Below are positions 60,107-64,000 of a stretch of 64,000 nt of DNA, piece after piece. The notes under the pieces are model-generated. The model had not been told where the DNA came from. It saw only the letters and a program-made list of their open reading frames with translations, and did not search any database. Source of the DNA: Erythrobacter tepidarius (GTDB lineage Bacteria; Pseudomonadota; Alphaproteobacteria; Sphingomonadales; Sphingomonadaceae). The stretch is taken from NCBI RefSeq assembly GCF_002155695.1, contig NZ_MUYJ01000002.1:1-64000 (forward strand). Direction: 5' to 3'. A program made the position numbers and the translations under genes. How positions within the stretch are numbered: the first letter of the stretch is position 1; the number at the start of each line of letters is the position of its first letter.

Positions 60107-61804
60107 TCACTGGTTGCGGTTATTGCTCAGAAAACGCGGAATGCTGAGTGCCGGCCCGTCATCGCCGCCGTCGTCATCATCCTCGTCTTCGTTGCGCCCC
60201 GTGCTGCGCGAGAGATTGGCCATGCGCTCAAACAGGGTGCTGCCGCCGAGGGCACCTCCTTCGCCGCTGCCTTCGCCGAGCAGCCCGCGGCGACGGCCAC
60301 CGCCGAGCCGCGCTGTAACCGGCTGACCCGCGGCCGCGAGCCGGTCGGCACTGGCGAGGAGATCGTCCTGCGCCGCACCCGGCGACGGAGCGGCCGGTGC
60401 ACCATCGTCCTCGTATTCGACATAATCACTGGTCAGATCGAGCATATCCTCGCCCGCATCGCCCACGACACCCGGCAGATCCTCCTCCGCGCCGCGCAGG
60501 CCAGCGAGCGGATCGATGATCTCATCGACATCGTCCTCGTATTCCTCGCCCATCTCGTCGCCGGCCTGCATTCCGGTCAGATCGAGAGGCGCAGCGACGT
60601 CATAATCGTCCTCGACATCCGCTGCGTCATCTTCGGCAGCGGGGAAATCGGGCGGGGTGAGGGTGAAGCCCGCCGCAGCCAGCGGCGCAGCGGCAGCAGA
60701 CGGCGGCGCGGTGGCCACCGGCTCCTCAGCCGGCAGTTCGCGCAGACCATCGTCCTCGGACAGTTCGAGCACCGGCCGCTTGGGCGCGCGTGCGCCGCCC
60801 AGCGCGACCGGCTGCGGCCGCTCGATCGGGCCGATTGCACCCTGCTCGATCCCGGTGGCGACCACCGAGACGCGGATTTTGCCCTTGAGGTCGGGGTTGA
60901 ACGCCGAACCCCAGATGATGTTGGCGTCCTCGTCCACCAGCTGGCGGATGTGATTGGCCGCCTCGTCGACTTCGAGCAGGCGCATGTCCTCGCCGCCGAT
61001 GATCGAGATGATAACGCCCTTGGCGCCGGCCATGCTGACCCCGTCGAGCAGCGGGTTGGCGATCGCCTGTTCGGCGGCCTGAAGCGCGCGGTTCTCGCCC
61101 TCCCCCTCGCCGGTGCCCATCATCGCCTTGCCCATCTCGCTCATCACCGAGCGCACGTCGGCAAAATCGAGGTTGATGAGGCCCGGCATCACCATCAGAT
61201 CGGTGATCGAGCGAACGCCTTGCTGGAGCACCTCGTCGGCCATCTGGAAGGCTTCCTTGAAGGTGGTTTCCGCCTTGGCGACAAGGAACAGGTTCTGGTT
61301 GGGAATGACGATCAGGGTATCGACATGCTTTTGCAGCTCCTCGATCCCGGCTTCGGCAGCCCGCATCCGGCGGGTGCCCTCGAACAGGAACGGCTTGGTG
61401 ACCACGCCCACGGTGAGCACGCCCATGCGGCGCGCGGCCTCGGCGATGACGGGCGCGGCGCCGGTGCCGGTGCCCCCGCCCATGCCCGCCGCAATGAAGC
61501 ACATGTTGACGCCTTCGAGCGCCTTTTCGATCTCGGCCACGGTCTCTTCCGCCGCGGCCTTGCCCACTTCGGGCCGTGCGCCGGCACCAAGTCCGCCGGT
61601 GATGTCCGGGCCGAGCTGGATGCGTCTTTCCGCCGGCGAGGTGCTGAGCGCCTGCGCGTCGGTATTGGCGACGATGAATTCGACGCCATCGATCTCCGCC
61701 GCGATCATGTTGGCGATCGCGTTGCCGCCCGCTCCACCAACGCCGATGACGGTAATGCGCGGACGCAGATCATCCGTGGCGGCAGGTCCGATATTGATGC
61801 TCAT
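60107..61804 (-). CDS. ftsZ: Cell-division GTPase FtsZ
   Basis: The tubulin homologue that forms the Z-ring. The 565-residue protein has a tubulin-like core (about 1-320) with '[14 protein letters not shown]', the GTP signature '[10 protein letters not shown]', 'NTDAQAL' and the T7-loop region 'INLDFADVR'. A long acidic Ala/Asp-rich linker (about 325-545) follows, and the C-terminal peptide '[11 protein letters not shown]' binds FtsA and other partners. The long linker is typical of alphaproteobacteria. It is separated from ftsA by 136 bases. Confidence 0.97.
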   Translation of the reverse strand: MSINIGPAATDDLRPRITVIGVGGAGGNAIANMIAAEIDGVEFIVANTDAQALSTSPAERRIQLGPDITGGLGAGARPEVGKAAAEETVAEIEKALEGVNMCFIAAGMGGGTGTGAAPVIAEAARRMGVLTVGVVTKPFLFEGTRRMRAAEAGIEELQKHVDTLIVIPNQNLFLVAKAETTFKEAFQMADEVLQQGVRSITDLMVMPGLINLDFADVRSVMSEMGKAMMGTGEGEGENRALQAAEQAIANPLLDGVSMAGAKGVIISIIGGEDMRLLEVDEAANHIRQLVDEDANIIWGSAFNPDLKGKIRVSVVATGIEQGAIGPIERPQPVALGGARAPKRPVLELSEDDGLRELPAEEPVATAPPSAAAAPLAAAGFTLTPPDFPAAEDDAADVEDDYDVAAPLDLTGMQAGDEMGEEYEDDVDEIIDPLAGLRGAEEDLPGVVGDAGEDMLDLTSDYVEYEDDGAPAAPSPGAAQDDLLASADRLAAAGQPVTARLGGGRRRGLLGEGSGEGGALGGSTLFERMANLSRSTGRNEDEDDDDGGDDGPALSIPRFLSNNRNQ

Positions 61805-61940
61805 CAGCTTGTCCTCCAGCGCGGAATGCGGCCTCTTGACCCTGCTCCCGCCATCCTTTCACCTCTGTGACATAAACAATGTCCACATATTATAGCGGCA
61901 ATGTCCTTATCCACAGCGCTTGCTCCGAGCCCCCGGGTTA

Positions 61941-63263
61941 TCAGAAATTCTCCCGCAACGCCCGCACCAACTGCATCACCGCCTCGATCCATCCGCGCTG
62001 GCGGGCGACGCCACGATAGACCGCCGCGCGCGCGGTGCCCACGGCGCGGATGTCGACTGGGTCCTCGGCAGCATAGAGACACAGCCCTGCCAAAGTCGCA
62101 AAGCCGGGCGCATGATGCGCTTCCGGCATCCCGACCAGCTGCGGCGGCCGCCCAAGCCGCACCGGCTGGCCCAGCGCGCCCTGCATGAAATCGGCCATCC
62201 CGGCGAGCTCCGCTCCCCCGCCGGTGAGCACCACCTGCCCGGCGCTACGTCCCGAGAAGCCGAGTTCTTTCAGTCCCTTGCCAATCTCACCGGTGAGCAG
62301 CGCAAGCTGCTGCGTCACCACGGATACGAGTTCTGCGCGCACGATCCGGTTCTTGTCATCAGCCCCGCGCGCGAGCGGCCCCTTGGCGACGCCTTCGGGC
62401 GCATCATTGGGGCCGTTGACCGGGATAAGTTCGCGGTGATCGGCCGGGCTGGCAATCGCCGAACCGGCGACGCACTTGAGCCGTTCGGCCTGGCTGCGAC
62501 GGATGCCGAAGCTGCTCGCGATCGCGTCGGTGATGTCGGCCGAGCCCATCGCTACGGCCTTCAGGCCAAGCAGCATCCCACCGGCAAAGACCGCGATATT
62601 GGAAACATCCGCGCCGATCTCGACCAGCGCCACGCCCAGTTCGCGCTCTTCCATCGTCAGGCAGGCATGGCCCGCGGCGAGCGGCGCGGCCACCACTCCG
62701 TCGACCGAGAGGTGCGCATTCTGCACCGCCTCGGTGAGATTGCGCACCGGTGCGCCATCGGCCAGCATCACGTGGATATCCACCCCCAGGCGCTCGGCAT
62801 GCAGCCCCCGCGGATTGGCGACGCCGTGCGCCCCATCGAGCGTGTAATGCGCCGGCTGGGCGTGCAGCACGGTGCGGCCGTCAGGCTGGATCATGTCCTG
62901 CGCCTCGATCAGCAGATGCTCGATATCCTCGTCCTCGATCCAGCGCCCGCCGATCTCGATATCGACCGAGACGACCTGACTGGCTAGCCCCGCTCCGGCG
63001 CAGGCAATCCATACCGAGCCGATCTGGGTGCCCGCGCTCCTTTCCGCGCGTTCGACAGCATCGCGGATGGCATGGGCCGCAGCGGCCATGTCGATGACGT
63101 AGCCGCGCTTGATCCCGGCGCTGGCGCGGTGGCCCGAGCCGAGCACCTGCAACTCGCCGCTCTCGGTCTCGCCCATGATCATCGCCGAGATGCGGAACGA
63201 ACCGATATTGACCGCCCCGAAGGTACGGGCGAAGCGGCGCTGCGCGGATGCCTTGGACGCCAT
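61941..63263 (-). CDS. ftsA: Cell-division protein FtsA
   Basis: An actin-like ATPase that tethers FtsZ to the membrane. The 440-residue protein has 'GAVNIGSFRISAMI', the SHS2/1C-type domain (about 80-165), 'VALVEIGADVSNIAVFAGG' and 'VVLTGGGAELAGMADF', and ends in an amphipathic helix ('WIEAVMQLVRALRENF'). ATG 63263 overlaps the ftsQ stop (TGATG), which fixes the start and indicates coupling. The larger open frame upstream is a shadow of ftsQ. Confidence 0.95.
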   Translation of the reverse strand: MASKASAQRRFARTFGAVNIGSFRISAMIMGETESGELQVLGSGHRASAGIKRGYVIDMAAAAHAIRDAVERAERSAGTQIGSVWIACAGAGLASQVVSVDIEIGGRWIEDEDIEHLLIEAQDMIQPDGRTVLHAQPAHYTLDGAHGVANPRGLHAERLGVDIHVMLADGAPVRNLTEAVQNAHLSVDGVVAAPLAAGHACLTMEERELGVALVEIGADVSNIAVFAGGMLLGLKAVAMGSADITDAIASSFGIRRSQAERLKCVAGSAIASPADHRELIPVNGPNDAPEGVAKGPLARGADDKNRIVRAELVSVVTQQLALLTGEIGKGLKELGFSGRSAGQVVLTGGGAELAGMADFMQGALGQPVRLGRPPQLVGMPEAHHAPGFATLAGLCLYAAEDPVDIRAVGTARAAVYRGVARQRGWIEAVMQLVRALRENF

Positions 63264-64000
63264 CAGAGCGACCCTCCGGCGGCCTTCGCCGCAGCGCCGG
63301 AATCGTCTGGCAGCCGCATGTAGAGCCGCGGCGGCGAGCGCATGTCGAAGGCCAGCACCTTGCCGCCCAGCAGGCGGTTCTGTCCGTCGAGCCGCGCGAA
63401 TTTTACCAGCGCGGTCGCTGCCTCGGTCTCGCCCTCGGGCAGCGCGAGCAGCTGGCCGGTCTTGAAAGTGAGGTTCCAGCGACGATTGCCGACCCATTCG
63501 GCGGCCTCGACCTGCGGGGCGAGCGCCGGCGCGGCGGCGAGCAGGGTTTCGAGCCGCCCTGCCTGCCGGCCCGCGCCCGGCCCGACGAGGCGCAGCATCC
63601 CCTTGGCCTTGGCCGCGGAGATCGTCTCCAGCTCCACCCCGCCGGCATCGATCAGAACCAGCCGGTCGGGTTTTTCGAGCACCGCGTGGGGTGTGCGCTC
63701 GACAATGTCGATCGCCAGCGTGTGCGGCAGCTGGAGCGAGACGCGCGCATCCTTGACCCACGGCAGAGTCTTGAGTTCGGCGCGCAGTGCGGCGACATCC
63801 ACCTCGGGCATGGCACGGCTCTGCTGCGCGAGCGCGCGGGCATAGACCAGCCGCTCGTCCATCCGCTTGGTTCCGGTAACGCGGACATGGCGAACCTCGA
63901 ACCCGGCATCGGCGGCGATCTTGGCGACCTGCGCCCGTGCCAGCGCGGGCAACCCGGCAAGGCTGGCGATGATCAGCGCAAGGCCCACCGCCCCGCCGAT
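63263..64000 (-). CDS. ftsQ: Cell-division protein FtsQ, 5' end beyond window
   Basis: A partial protein of about 245 visible residues; the reading frame continues past position 64000. A hydrophobic stretch at the visible start ('VGLALIIASLAGLPAL') is the single membrane anchor. It is followed by a POTRA domain ('FEVRHVRVTGTKRMDERLVYA') and the beta domain ('LPWVKDARVSLQLPHTLAIDIVERTP'; 'VLIDAGGVELE'; patterns only). FtsQ links early and late divisome proteins. It overlaps ftsA as TGATG, in the standard ftsQ-ftsA-ftsZ order. Confidence 0.92.
   Translation of the reverse strand: MGGAVGLALIIASLAGLPALARAQVAKIAADAGFEVRHVRVTGTKRMDERLVYARALAQQSRAMPEVDVAALRAELKTLPWVKDARVSLQLPHTLAIDIVERTPHAVLEKPDRLVLIDAGGVELETISAAKAKGMLRLVGPGAGRQAGRLETLLAAAPALAPQVEAAEWVGNRRWNLTFKTGQLLALPEGETEAATALVKFARLDGQNRLLGGKVLAFDMRSPPRLYMRLPDDSGAAAKAAGGSL

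Noticed and set aside
60029..61870. 613-codon plus-strand open frame
   Set aside because: Antisense shadow of ftsZ and part of its neighbours.
61941..63761. 606-residue extended FtsA
   Set aside because: The extra N-terminal part is ftsQ read in another frame; ATG 63263 with TGATG coupling is the normal start.

Overview
The window is a high-GC bacterial chromosome segment. Gene content and gene order point to an alphaproteobacterium of the order Sphingomonadales, most likely family Erythrobacteraceae (Erythrobacter/Porphyrobacter type). Supporting signs are the argH-lipoprotein-lysA, serC-serA, hisZ/purA and ftsQ-ftsA-ftsZ arrangements, and above all a full-length propionyl-CoA synthase gene beside a bifunctional malonyl-CoA reductase gene. 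That pair is known from Chloroflexus and, among Proteobacteria, from Erythrobacter-type strains. This is inference from remembered families; no database search was run.

Layout. Positions 1-6384 are mobile: an IS66-family element (tnpA, tnpB and a truncated tnpC) abuts a lower-GC integrative element (P4-type primase-helicase cut at its 3' end, AlpA-type regulator, unknown gene, tyrosine integrase). The integrative element ends in the 3' part of a tRNA-Val(UAC) gene, a displaced attachment-site fragment. Positions 6417-25750 are mostly core metabolism: an SDR protein, a TlpA-like thioredoxin, argH, lysA, a siroheme-synthase N-terminal protein, a MarR-like regulator, an L,D-transpeptidase, purA, a secreted hydrolase, hisZ, serA/serC, a glycosyltransferase, a PadR regulator and rarA. 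A tRNA-Thr(UGU) follows.

Positions 25940-36167 are the highlight. A minus-strand run pcs-mcr-accA encodes propionyl-CoA synthase (three fused domains, 1830 residues), malonyl-CoA reductase (two SDR halves, 1230 residues) and the acetyl-CoA carboxylase alpha subunit. Together with the other carboxylase subunits, encoded elsewhere, these give a route acetyl-CoA -> malonyl-CoA -> 3-hydroxypropionate -> propionyl-CoA, i.e. the front part of the 3-hydroxypropionate bi-cycle. A PAS-GGDEF-EAL-PilZ cyclic-di-GMP protein is divergent from it.

Positions 38700-47775 hold a parS-like palindrome, queF, a proline-rich membrane protein, sseA-metC-mscS, and a complete assimilatory sulfur-reduction operon (SUMT, DUF2849, sulfite reductase, DUF934, APS reductase). 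The siroheme cofactor of the sulfite reductase would be made by the SUMT gene here plus the CysG-N-like gene at 10751. Positions 47780-54640 carry an obgE-proB-epimerase run and a cobalamin-uptake operon (btuB, a small membrane protein, a BtuF-like protein) behind a well-formed cobalamin riboswitch. The rest holds tRNA-Ala(CGC), a polyproline lipoprotein, a Bax-inhibitor-1 family protein, proC, a YbjN protein, a TPR-SPOR protein and the division genes ftsZ, ftsA and ftsQ (ftsQ runs off the window end). No CRISPR array or rRNA was seen.
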